DNA of 64,000 nt. It comes from QUBU01 sp014337915 (GTDB taxonomy: Bacteria > Pseudomonadota > Gammaproteobacteria > Steroidobacterales > GCA-2729495). A model generated the notes under the pieces. It saw only the letters and a program-made list of their open reading frames with translations, made no database searches and was not told the DNA's origin. The position numbers were made by a program, and so were the translations under genes. Positions 56,648 through 64,000 of this stretch are shown piece by piece (the first letter of the stretch is position 1; every line of letters begins with the position of its first letter). The stretch covers positions 62,001-126,000 of the forward strand of contig SZOW01000005.1 in assembly GCA_030263395.1 (NCBI GenBank), read 5' to 3'.

Positions 56648-58729
56648 TCAGCCCTGGGCCTCGACCGGCTCGGCCAGCGGCAGCCGGATGGTAATACACG
56701 TGCCCTTCCCGGGCTCGGACTCGACATCCAGCGTACCGCCGGAATCCACCACCAGGCTGCGCGCCTGGTAGGCACCGATCCCCATGCCCTTGCTGCCCTT
56801 GGTCGAGTCGAAGGGCCGGAACAGGCGCGTGCGGATGAACTCCTGGTCCATGCCACAGCCGTCATCGCGGATGCTGATGACCACCTGGCCGGCGCTGCGG
56901 ATGACGCGCAATTCAACCCTGCCCTGGTCGCCGGTGGCCTCCTGCGCGTTGCGGATCAGGTGCGCCGCCACCATGGTGAAACGGTCGCGGTCGATCTGCG
57001 CATGCAGGCGCTCGTCCGCCTCGGTGATCAGCGGCTCGGGACTGCGCACGCGACAGCGCTCGACGGCATCCTGCAGCGCGCTGGCAATGCGCACGCGGCT
57101 GCGCCTGCCACCCGCTTCGCCACTCTGCAACTGCTGCAACAGCTTGCTCATGCGGGCCACCGAATTGTCGATGGTGGCGATGGCGTCCTCCACGAAGGCC
57201 GGGTTGCCCTTGTGGCGCGCCGCATTCTTCACCACCAGCGACTGCTGCGCGATCAGGTTCTTCAGGTCGTGCATCAGGAATGCCGTGAGGCGGTTGAAGG
57301 CCTCGAACTGCCTGGCCTCGGCGAGCCGCTGGTCGGCTTCGTACTGCGCAAGGTGTGCCGCCACCTGGCGCCCAGAGGTACGCAGCAGGTCAATCTCCTC
57401 GAAGGTCAGGCGGAAGGCGGAACTGGACTGCAGCAGCAGCATGAAGCCGATCAGCAGCTGGTTGCTGATCAACGGCACCAGCAGCAACGCATCCGGGAAC
57501 TGTTCCAGCCAGGCGGGGCGCTGCAGCCCGTTGTACATGGCCGGGCTGCGGGCCAGTTCCGCGGTGTCGAGGATCCACTGGCGCTCGAACATGAAGCTGA
57601 TGACCGGGCTGTCGGCGGGCACCCGCTCGTCCGACCACATCCTGGTGTTCCAGCCGGCCACACAGACGAAGGGCCCTTCGGCCTCCCGCCGCATCCACAG
57701 GAGTCCGGCCGGGCTGCCCACGATCTGCGCCACCGCCTTGATGGACCTCTCAGGCAGCGGCAGTGGCTGGTCCGGTGACGCCAGCGTATCGATGAGGCGC
57801 AGCCATTCCTCGCGGTAGTCATAGCGGAACGGCAGGAAATGCTTGCTGAGGAACACGCGGGCCCGGGCACTGAGGCTCTGCGAGAACAGCAGTGCCACGA
57901 CGGGTGAGCCCGTGAGGCCGATCAGCAGCAACCCCAGCGGATGCGCTGCGCCGGGCTCCAGCGAGCGGCTGTAGGGCAGCACGGCCAGCAGGATTGCCAG
58001 CACGCCCGCCATCGCCATCAGGCGCGGCAGGTAGCTGCGGGCCTGGGGCGACACGAAGATCGCCAGCGACCACTGCGGCTGCAGGTGCACCGCACGGGCG
58101 AGCAGCACCGCGGCCCCGGTCATGGCCAGCGCACGCGCCAGCTGGATCTCTGGTGGGGTGTAGGAGCCGAGCATGGCCAGGGCCATGGCCACCGCCTGCG
58201 CGCCGGCGGCCAGCGCCGCCGCCGCCACGAGCATGCCCAGCGCCGGCCGGCCTTCCACAGGCGCATCGCGGCTGAGCTGCGCTGCCAGCGCCAGGCAGGC
58301 CAGGGCACCGGCCAGGACGACACCGCTGAAGATGCCGGAGGTCCAGCCCTCGTCAGCGCGCGCGTACCAGTTCCAGCAGGCCAGGGCTCCCAGCACCGCC
58401 AGCAGCAGCCAGAGCAGCACCAGCCCCCGCCGCACCAGTTCCGGCATCGAGCGCCTGTAAGGCCCACGCAGCAGGCGGTTGAGTAGCAGGAACCAGCTGC
58501 CGAGGCAGGCCATCTCGACAAGGAAGGCAAGCGGATCCAGGTAAGGAGCGAAGGGCTGGCCCGCCCGCTCGGCCAGGAAACCGCCCCAGGCCATGCCCGC
58601 CGCAGCCACGGCCAGCAGGTGCCAGCGCAGCAGGCCGCGTCCACCCGCCACCAGGATGTAGGCCAGCAGCAGCGCATAGGCAACGCCAGTGGCCCAGTAA
58701 CTCCAGGACTGGTTCAGCACCAGGGACAA
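56648..58729 (-). CDS. prsK: PEP-CTERM system histidine kinase PrsK
   Basis: This membrane sensor kinase has 693 residues from the TTG at 58729, which has GAGGA seven bases upstream and puts the protein start just before the first membrane helix. About eight helices fill residues 10-285, a GAF-like domain spans about 320-460, and the dimerisation helix has His487 (LMHDLKNLIAQQSLVVKNA). The ATPase domain has the N-box HLIRNAQEATG (594), G1 RDDGCGM and G2 KGMGIGAY. This layout is the PrsK family tied to XrtA/PEP-CTERM exopolysaccharide regulation. Upstream in-frame TTG codons to 58783 exist but add a charged stretch. Confidence 0.9.
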   Translation of the reverse strand: MSLVLNQSWSYWATGVAYALLLAYILVAGGRGLLRWHLLAVAAAGMAWGGFLAERAGQPFAPYLDPLAFLVEMACLGSWFLLLNRLLRGPYRRSMPELVRRGLVLLWLLLAVLGALACWNWYARADEGWTSGIFSGVVLAGALACLALAAQLSRDAPVEGRPALGMLVAAAALAAGAQAVAMALAMLGSYTPPEIQLARALAMTGAAVLLARAVHLQPQWSLAIFVSPQARSYLPRLMAMAGVLAILLAVLPYSRSLEPGAAHPLGLLLIGLTGSPVVALLFSQSLSARARVFLSKHFLPFRYDYREEWLRLIDTLASPDQPLPLPERSIKAVAQIVGSPAGLLWMRREAEGPFVCVAGWNTRMWSDERVPADSPVISFMFERQWILDTAELARSPAMYNGLQRPAWLEQFPDALLLVPLISNQLLIGFMLLLQSSSAFRLTFEEIDLLRTSGRQVAAHLAQYEADQRLAEARQFEAFNRLTAFLMHDLKNLIAQQSLVVKNAARHKGNPAFVEDAIATIDNSVARMSKLLQQLQSGEAGGRRSRVRIASALQDAVERCRVRSPEPLITEADERLHAQIDRDRFTMVAAHLIRNAQEATGDQGRVELRVIRSAGQVVISIRDDGCGMDQEFIRTRLFRPFDSTKGSKGMGIGAYQARSLVVDSGGTLDVESEPGKGTCITIRLPLAEPVEAQG

Positions 58730-58791
58730 GCGCGCATCCTCGTCCGGACGGTCCCGGCGATCCGCCGGGCCGCGACACAACAACCCGCTGA

Positions 58792-58822
58792 ATCATAAAT
58801 GAATGCGTGAAGGACCGTCCAA
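58792..58822 (-). promoter_or_regulatory. possible prsK promoter
   Basis: On the minus strand TTGGAC (58817-58822) and TATGAT (58792-58797) lie in a relatively AT-rich patch; the 19-base spacer is longer than ideal (TTTATG, two bases earlier, would give 17). It would start transcripts about 55 bases before the TTG start. Confidence 0.3.
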
Positions 58823-58831
58823 GACCGGCCT

Positions 58832-58854
58832 CACGGCTGGCGCCCGCAGCCGTG
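58832..58854. repeat. inverted repeat upstream of prsK
   Basis: CACGGCTG (58832-58839) and CAGCCGTG (58847-58854) form a perfect eight-pair stem with a seven-base loop, between the lipoprotein gene and prsK. It lacks a T-tract on the minus strand. It could end the lipoprotein transcript or be an operator for prsK; the sequence alone does not decide. Confidence 0.4.
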
Positions 58855-58922
58855 ACGTTTTGGCAGCCGCCAGCGCGGATGTCGACACCCGCAGGCAGGG
58901 CTCGTGCTGGCGGCGACTGCTG

Positions 58923-59399
58923 CTACCGGGACCCGGGAGCGGATCCGGGCAGGTCGAACCGACCCTCGGCGCTGAAGCGGTGCGTCCCGAACCTGCCGCC
59001 TTCGAGCTTGCCCTCGACCCTGTAGGGCAGGTCCTTCAGGTCATCGCCACCCATCACGCCCAGGGCCTGCCGCAGCATGCTGAAGGCCGAGATGGTGACC
59101 GGGACCGTCAGCACCGTCTCTCCGTAACGTGGCACCACACCGCTGTCGCTGCTCACACCACTGGCAAGTTCCCTGCCGTTCACGTCCATGGTCAGGGCCG
59201 CACCCGTGAACTGCACGGGTTCGTCATTGGGATTCTGGATCCGCAGCTTCACGGCCAGGCGCATCTCCATGCCTGCGCCTGCCACCGGCTCGATGCCGGC
59301 AACCGCCACCTTCAGCGGATCCCTGCCAATGAGACTCGAGCAGGCGCCGAGCAGCAGGGCGAGCAAGAAAACCGTGAGACCGGGACGCATGGGAGTCAT
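58923..59399 (-). CDS. LEA type 2 / WHy-domain lipoprotein
   Basis: The product has 158 residues from the ATG at 59399 (in-frame ATGs at 59411 and 59390 are alternatives). A lipoprotein signal (GLTVFLLALLLGACSS) is followed by a beta-sandwich with MRLAVKLRIQNPNDEPVQFT and VNGRELASGVSSD, the pattern of the water-stress/hypersensitive-response (WHy, LEA-2) family. The residues after Cys (SSL) favour outer-membrane sorting. The function of bacterial members is not established. It lies 22 bases after tRNA-Glu and 193 bases upstream of the prsK TTG. Confidence 0.82.
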   Translation of the reverse strand: MTPMRPGLTVFLLALLLGACSSLIGRDPLKVAVAGIEPVAGAGMEMRLAVKLRIQNPNDEPVQFTGAALTMDVNGRELASGVSSDSGVVPRYGETVLTVPVTISAFSMLRQALGVMGGDDLKDLPYRVEGKLEGGRFGTHRFSAEGRFDLPGSAPGSR

Positions 59400-59421
59400 C
59401 AGGTCAACCATCCGACAGGTC

Positions 59422-59497
59422 TGGCGTCCCCACGGGGATTCGAACCCCGGTTACCGCCGTGAAAGGGCGATGTCCTAGGCCTCTAGACGATGGGGAC
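59422..59497 (-). tRNA. tRNA-Glu (TTC)
   Basis: The minus strand reads GTCCCCATCGTCTAGAGGCC at the 5' end, with the anticodon arm CCGCC-CTTTCAC-GGCGG (anticodon TTC), the T-arm GGTTCGAATCC and the 3' end GGGGAC-G-CCA. The CCA is encoded. All four stems pair. It lies 27 bases after tRNA-Ala, in the gltX-tRNA-Ala-tRNA-Glu order known from Pseudomonas. Confidence 0.97.
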
Positions 59498-59524
59498 TCG
59501 TGTTCAGGAGCGGGTGCGGGAGCC

Positions 59525-59600
<76 letters not shown>

Positions 59601-59637
59601 ACGCGGGGGCGGACTGTACGCAAGCCCCTGAGGCCTG

Positions 59638-61050
59638 TCAAGAAACCGGCGGCTGCGCCTGGGCCAGCTGCAGTGCCTGGCGCAGCCGGTGCAGCACACG
59701 CTCGCGGCCGATCAGCTGCAGCGTCACGTCGATGGGCGGCGACACCGTGCCCCCGGTGATCGCCACGCGCACCGGCTGGCCCACCTTGCCGAAGCCGATG
59801 CCAAGCGCGGCCGCGACCGCCTGCAGCACGTCGTGGATGACCTCGCGCTGCCAGCCGGGGAGCGCCTCGAGGCGTTCGATCACCTGGGACAGCACCGGCA
59901 CCGTGCCCGCCTTCAGGTGCTGGCGTGCCGCCTTGGCGTCGATGGCCGCGAAATCGTGGAAGACATAGGTGCTCGCCTGGGCCATGTCCTCCAGGGTCAC
60001 TGCCCGCTCGCGGTAGGCATCCACCACCTGTTCCAGCGGCGGGCCCTGGTCGTGCTCCAGTCCGCGCAGGTCCATGAAGGCGCCGAACTCGGCGGCGAGC
60101 TGCGAGCGGTCACGCGCGAGGATGTACTGCTGGTTGAGCCAGCCGAGCTTGTCGGGGTTGAAGCGCGAGGCCGCGGCGTTCACGGCAGCGATGTCGAACA
60201 GCTCGATCATTTCCTCGCGGCTGAACACTTCCTGGTCGCCATGGGACCAGCCCAGGCGCACCAGGTAGTTGAGCAGTGCATCCGGGAGATAGCCGCGCTC
60301 ACGGTACTCGAGGACGTTGACCGCGCCATGGCGCTTGGACAGGCGCGTACCGTCCGCGCCGAGGATCATCGGCAGGTGTGCATAGACCGGGACGGGCACG
60401 CCGAGGGCCTGCTGGATGTGGATGTGCCGCGGCGTGTTGTTCAGGTGGTCGTCCCCGCGGATGACATGGGTGATCCCCATGTCGGCATCGTCCACCACCA
60501 CGCCAAAGTGGAAGGTGGGCACGCCGTCGGAACGCATGAGGATGACGTCGTCCAGGTCCGCGTTGCTGAAGCTGACATCACCGCGCACCAGGTCGTGCAC
60601 GGTGACACTGCCCTCGCGCGGGCTGCGCAGGCGGATCACGGGGTTGACGCCGGCTACCGGAGCCTGGCGGTCGCGGCAGCGGCCGTCGTAGCGTGGATTC
60701 TCGCCACGGGCCACCTGCTCCGCCCGCATGGCCTCGAGCTCGTCCCGCGAGCAGTAGCAGCGATAAGCCGTACCGCGGGCCAGCATCTCCGCGGCCACGG
60801 TCGTGTAGCGCTCGAAGCGTTCGGTCTGGCGGAACGGCCCTTCGTCGTAGTCGAGCCCGACCCAGGCCATGCCGGTGAGGATGGCCTGGATCGAGGCCTC
60901 GGTGGAGCGCTCGCGATCGGTGTCCTCGATACGCAGGACAAACGAGCCACCGTGGTGGCGGGCGTACAGCCAGGAGAACAGCGCCGTGCGGACGCCGCCG
61001 ATGTGGAGGTAACCGGTCGGGCTGGGGGCAAATCGGGTCTTGACGCGCAT
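59638..61050 (-). CDS. gltX: glutamyl-tRNA synthetase
   Basis: This class I synthetase has 470 residues. The HIGH-type motif is in PSPTGYLHIGGVRTALFSW, and the KMSKS-type motif is TRLSKRHGAV. The zinc-site region YCSRDELEAMRAEQ and the C-terminal anticodon-binding helical domain are present. It is followed directly by tRNA-Ala and then tRNA-Glu, its own substrate, on the same strand. It is divergent from the phosphopantetheinyl transferase gene. Confidence 0.97.
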   Translation of the reverse strand: MRVKTRFAPSPTGYLHIGGVRTALFSWLYARHHGGSFVLRIEDTDRERSTEASIQAILTGMAWVGLDYDEGPFRQTERFERYTTVAAEMLARGTAYRCYCSRDELEAMRAEQVARGENPRYDGRCRDRQAPVAGVNPVIRLRSPREGSVTVHDLVRGDVSFSNADLDDVILMRSDGVPTFHFGVVVDDADMGITHVIRGDDHLNNTPRHIHIQQALGVPVPVYAHLPMILGADGTRLSKRHGAVNVLEYRERGYLPDALLNYLVRLGWSHGDQEVFSREEMIELFDIAAVNAAASRFNPDKLGWLNQQYILARDRSQLAAEFGAFMDLRGLEHDQGPPLEQVVDAYRERAVTLEDMAQASTYVFHDFAAIDAKAARQHLKAGTVPVLSQVIERLEALPGWQREVIHDVLQAVAAALGIGFGKVGQPVRVAITGGTVSPPIDVTLQLIGRERVLHRLRQALQLAQAQPPVS

Positions 61051-61153
61051 GGCTCGGCTGCCGGTCGGAACAGGGCCGCGATTCTACTTGGGTCCCCCGC
61101 GAAGTGCCTCCCGCCGTTGGCAGCCCGGCTTGCGGCTTGGCAGACTCGCGTCC

Positions 61154-61864
61154 ATGGGCAGCAACGACCTGCAGGCGCCGTGGCACGAGGCTATCGATGG
61201 CCTGTTCCCGGCTGCCGTGGCCTGCGCGGTGGCGCAGAGTCTGGTTCCAGGCGACAGGCTGTTTCCCGAAGAAGCCGCGGCCGCGACCGGCTTCGCCCCG
61301 ACGCGCCTGGCGGAGTTCCAGCTGGGGCGTGCCTGCGCGAGGCGCGCGCTGGCCAGGCTGGGGATGCTGCCCCAGGCCATCGCAGTTGGTGCCCGGCGCG
61401 AGCCCTGCTGGCCAGCTGGCATCGTCGGCAGCATCTCCCATGCGGGCGGCATGGCCGTGGCTGCTGTGGCCCACAGGCGCAGCTTTGCTGCCCTCGGCCT
61501 GGACATAGAGGCCGCGGCAGCCCTCGAACCGGGACTGATCGACACGGTGTGCCGGCCCGAGGAAGCCCGACGGCTGCGCTCGGGCAGTGCGGACGCCGCT
61601 GCCGGAGCGCTGCTGGTCTTCAGCGCCAAGGAGGCGGTCTACAAGGCGCTCTGGCCACTGCTGGGTCGCTTCATCGATTTCCAGGAGGTAGCCATCCTGC
61701 TGCATGCGGATGGCGTCGGCTTCAGCGTACAGGCCCATGGCAGCAACTGCCCGGTACCGCTGGCGGCGGCCCTGCAGGGCCGCATCAGGCACCTGGCCGG
61801 CCTGGTAGCGACCGCCGTATGGATCGAGGCAGCAGCGGGACAGCCAGCTTCAGCGGACTCCTGA
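61154..61864 (+). CDS. 4'-phosphopantetheinyl transferase, EntD/Sfp type
   Basis: This enzyme transfers the phosphopantetheine arm from CoA to carrier proteins. It has 236 residues from the ATG at 61154. Family motifs are WPAGIVGSISHAGG (His96), GLDIE (115-119, with metal ligands Asp117 and Glu119) and FSAKEAVYKAL (156-166). The overall layout matches EntD, the group serving siderophore or other NRPS/PKS enzymes, but no such target is in the window. It overlaps wecA tail-to-tail by 15 bases. Confidence 0.9.
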   Translation: MGSNDLQAPWHEAIDGLFPAAVACAVAQSLVPGDRLFPEEAAAATGFAPTRLAEFQLGRACARRALARLGMLPQAIAVGARREPCWPAGIVGSISHAGGMAVAAVAHRRSFAALGLDIEAAAALEPGLIDTVCRPEEARRLRSGSADAAAGALLVFSAKEAVYKALWPLLGRFIDFQEVAILLHADGVGFSVQAHGSNCPVPLAAALQGRIRHLAGLVATAVWIEAAAGQPASADS

Positions 61865-63163
61865 ACGCCTCAGCAATCCGGCCCGCGCCGCAGCCGCCTG
61901 CTGCGGCAACCGCGCGGGCGGCGCCTTGCGCTGTGGCGGCTCGCAGGCGCGGCCGCGCTCGGCGTCGCCAGCGCGGCGTGGCATAGCCTGGCGGCGTTCC
62001 ACGCCGGACCTGCGCTCCGGTCCGGCATAGCCATGCCCGCTGGCCTGGCGGCGGTCGATATTGGAGCGCCGGTCCGTGATCATGCTGCGCCGGCGGCAGA
62101 TCGAGCGCCGCAGGAACCGCATGACGCGCCAGGAATGCATGATCATCCAGAAATAGAGCATGCCTGCCAGCAGGAAGGCTCCGGCCAGCAGCAGGTCCGG
62201 CACGTTCAGCCAGGTGCCGACCAGCCCCACCGCCACGCCAGTGGCACTCAGCAGCGCCATGATGCCCACGGTCTGGTTCACGCTGAAGCCGGCCAGCAGG
62301 AAGATGTGGTGCAGATGCTCGCGATCCGGCGAGAACGGCGAGCGGCCGCGCACCACCCGGCGCAGCATCATGGCCACGGCGTCCATGACGGGAACCATGA
62401 TGAACCAGAGCGCGGCGGCCGGCTTGATGACCCGGTCGGGACCCTGGGAAAGGGAGATGGCGAACCAGGTGAGCGCGAAGCCCAGGAACATGCTGCCGGC
62501 ATCGCCGAGGAAAATCGACGCACGGGCACGGCCCGGCAGGCGCAGGTTGAACAGCAGGAAACCGACGACACCGCCGCCGAGGACCGTCAGCAGGCCGGCA
62601 TTGCCATCTGCACCCCACAGCGCCAGTGCCAGCGCGAAGCCACCCAGCGACACCAGCGCCTGGCTGCCGCTCAGCCCATCGAGGCCGTCGCACATGTTCA
62701 GGGCGTTGATCACGCCCACGGTCGCGAACAGGGTGAACGGTATCGCTGCCAGCCCGAGCTCCAGCGGTGCACCCGAGGGCGTCATCGCCCCAAGATCCGC
62801 CAGCACCACCCTGGCGCCAAAAACCATGGCCAGCGTTGCCAGCGCCTGTGCCAGGAAGCGCGATGTCGGGGAGAGTTCGACGAAGTCGTCCACCAGCCCG
62901 ACGCCAACCAGGATCATGCCGGCCAGCACGAAGCTCAGGACCTCGGGAACGGCAATGGAAAGGCCAGTGAGGCCGGGGACCAGGCAGCCGGCGAGCACGC
63001 TGGCAAAGATGGCGAGCCCGCCGACCAGCGGTATGGGCCCCTGATGGCTCTTGCGCGCATCCGGTACGTCCACCAGGCCGACGCTCATGGCCACCGGCCG
63101 CAGCACAAAGATGAGTGCCGCAGTCAGGGCGCAGCCCAAGGCGGTGGCCAGGAAGTCGGTCAT
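61850..63163 (-). CDS. WecA/MraY-family undecaprenyl-phosphate sugar-1-phosphate transferase with Arg-rich tail
   Basis: This polytopic enzyme of 437 residues puts the first sugar phosphate on undecaprenyl phosphate for surface polysaccharide. Motifs are GLVDDF (Asp92-Asp93), NALNMCDGLDGLSG (153-166), FLGDAGSMFLG (218-228) and REHLHHIF (281-288). About ten membrane helices end near residue 348. A basic tail of about 85 residues follows, with DRRSNIDRR (364-372) and ERRSGVERR (383-391), unusual for WecA. The likely sugar is GlcNAc-phosphate, unproven. It is divergent from the export gene, consistent with one polysaccharide locus. Confidence 0.88.
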   Translation of the reverse strand: MTDFLATALGCALTAALIFVLRPVAMSVGLVDVPDARKSHQGPIPLVGGLAIFASVLAGCLVPGLTGLSIAVPEVLSFVLAGMILVGVGLVDDFVELSPTSRFLAQALATLAMVFGARVVLADLGAMTPSGAPLELGLAAIPFTLFATVGVINALNMCDGLDGLSGSQALVSLGGFALALALWGADGNAGLLTVLGGGVVGFLLFNLRLPGRARASIFLGDAGSMFLGFALTWFAISLSQGPDRVIKPAAALWFIMVPVMDAVAMMLRRVVRGRSPFSPDREHLHHIFLLAGFSVNQTVGIMALLSATGVAVGLVGTWLNVPDLLLAGAFLLAGMLYFWMIMHSWRVMRFLRRSICRRRSMITDRRSNIDRRQASGHGYAGPERRSGVERRQAMPRRAGDAERGRACEPPQRKAPPARLPQQAAAARAGLLRRSGVR

Positions 63164-63486
63164 GTTGGCGTCCGGTCGTCCGGCTCGTTGTGATTCTGTA
63201 GATGCAGCCGTAAAACGTTGTATCTGAAACTGAAGTATCGGTTAATGATATCCTGCTGTTCTGCGATGTGGCGCACGGCCCTTCACCGGACGGCGGCGCC
63301 AGAATATGTCGCAAGACGGGGGGCTGATGCCGTGGCTTGCCTCCCGGACAAGATGGTTCCGCGCCTGCCTTAACTCTGGCTTAAGAAATCGCGGCATTTT
63401 GTCCGGCCACCCCGGCATGATCACCAGCGACTGGGCCGGCGGCCGTTTCAACGGCATCCTGGATCACGAAAATCGGGAGTTTCTGC
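63164..63486. other. wecA-export divergent intergenic region (323 bases)
   Basis: No gene is recognisable here. Positions about 63205-63260 are clearly AT-richer than the surroundings and probably hold promoters for both directions. On the minus strand TTAACC and TACAAC are spaced 17 bases apart and could serve the wecA-type gene. An inverted repeat CTTAA-N7-TTAAG lies near 63367-63383. I looked for a sigma-54 site (GG-N10-GC) that PrsR could use upstream of the export gene and found none that was convincing. GGGAG precedes the export ATG. Confidence 0.4.
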
Positions 63487-64000
63487 ATGGTCGACAAGAC
63501 GACGCTCACCCGGCTGCTGCAAGCCGTGACACTGTTCGTGCTGCTGGCCACGACCCTCGGCGCCGCCGCAGCCGACGCCCCGCCGGTCCGGGACCCCTAC
63601 CGGATCAATCCGGGCGACATCCTCCAGGTTTCGGTCTGGAAGGAACCGGACCTGCAACTCCAGTTGCTGGTCAATCCCGACGGCCACTTCGCCTTCCCGC
63701 TGGCCGGCGACATCGCCGCCGAGGGCAAGACCGTGGAGGAAGTCCGCCAGGAACTCACGGCCAAGCTGGGCAAGCTGATCCCGGACGTGGTCGTCACGGT
63801 CAGCACCCTGAAGCTGGAAGGCAACAAGATCTACGTGCTGGGCCAGGTGGCCCGACCTGGCGACTTCGTCATCACCCGGGCCGTGGACGTGATGCAGGCC
63901 ATCAGCATGGCGGGCGGCACCACGCCGTTCGCCAAGCAGGATGACGTCAGGATCCTGCGCCGTGGCACGGACGGCGCGCAGATCGCCATTCCGTTCCACT
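63487..64000 (+). CDS. polysaccharide export protein, XrtA/PEP-CTERM-associated type (3' part missing)
   Basis: This is a Wza-like periplasmic/outer-membrane export protein; 171 codons lie inside the window. A Sec signal peptide (LLQAVTLFVLLATTLGAAAADA) lacks a lipobox cysteine, unlike E. coli Wza. Then comes the Poly_export domain, RDPYRINPGDILQVSVWKEP to LIPDVVVTVSTLK. An SLBB segment begins at KIYVLGQVARPGDFVITRA with MQAISMAGGTTPFAK. GGGAG lies nine bases before the ATG. It is probably the first gene of an exopolysaccharide operon continuing to the right; the PrsK/PrsR pair nearby supports the XrtA association. Confidence 0.88.
   Translation, partial: MVDKTTLTRLLQAVTLFVLLATTLGAAAADAPPVRDPYRINPGDILQVSVWKEPDLQLQLLVNPDGHFAFPLAGDIAAEGKTVEEVRQELTAKLGKLIPDVVVTVSTLKLEGNKIYVLGQVARPGDFVITRAVDVMQAISMAGGTTPFAKQDDVRILRRGTDGAQIAIPFH

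Noticed and set aside
58832..58854. Intrinsic terminator after the LEA-type lipoprotein gene
   Set aside because: The stem is good, but on the transcribed (minus) strand it is followed by a GC-rich stretch with no T-run, so it is listed only as an inverted repeat.
63170..63486. Sigma-54 (GG-N10-GC) promoter for the export gene, expected if PrsR controls it
   Set aside because: Candidate GG/GC pairs were off by one base or had poor flanks; none was convincing enough to list.

Overview
The window is GC-rich chromosomal DNA, densely packed with housekeeping genes. Gene content and order point to a gammaproteobacterium: rpoE-rseA-rseB next to lepA; sdhCDAB-sdhE-ygfX; rpsB-tsf / pyrH-frr-uppS-cdsA-rseP-bamA-skp-lpxD-lpxA-lpxB-rnhB-dnaE-accA; surE-pcm-nlpD; and gltX followed by tRNA-Ala and tRNA-Glu. 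The genus cannot be resolved from sequence reading alone. GTP-type PEP carboxykinase and a PrsK/PrsR pair suggest a less-studied environmental lineage. I saw no insertion sequence, prophage or CRISPR array, and no stretch with obviously foreign base composition.

Left part (1-16276): the 5' part of lepA, then the envelope-stress unit rpoE-rseA-rseB with a thioredoxin-fold gene. A sigma-E-like promoter lies before rpoE. Next is the succinate dehydrogenase operon with two assembly factors: sdhE downstream, and a small DUF1674/SDHAF4-type gene upstream that is easily missed. These are followed by ygfZ, lysS, prfB (with its programmed +1 frameshift), recJ, an Mth938-like gene, nlpD-pcm-surE and an Smr gene.

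Middle (16287-40294): about 24 kb transcribed entirely leftward, from rpsB to a crotonase gene. It carries translation factors (S2, EF-Ts, RRF), UMP kinase, undecaprenyl-PP and CDP-diglyceride synthesis, RseP, BamA, Skp, lipid A genes, DNA polymerase III alpha, acetyl-CoA carboxylase alpha, TilS, CTP synthase, KdsA, enolase and FtsB. Two genes usual in this cluster are absent: dxr between cdsA and rseP, and fabZ between lpxD and lpxA. An intrinsic terminator separates tsf from pyrH.

Right part (40603-64000): map-glnD and dapD-dapE on the plus strand; dsbB, tsaB and a DinG/YoaA helicase on the minus strand; pckG with an unusual leader; a cyclase-FHA fusion, a methyltransferase and dusA; galE; then the PEP-CTERM regulators prsR and prsK. 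A lipoprotein gene, two tRNAs and gltX follow, then an Sfp/EntD-type phosphopantetheinyl transferase, a WecA-type sugar-phosphate transferase with an arginine-rich tail, and the start of an exopolysaccharide export gene that runs off the right edge. PrsK/PrsR, galE, wecA and the export gene together look like the left margin of an XrtA/PEP-CTERM exopolysaccharide locus.
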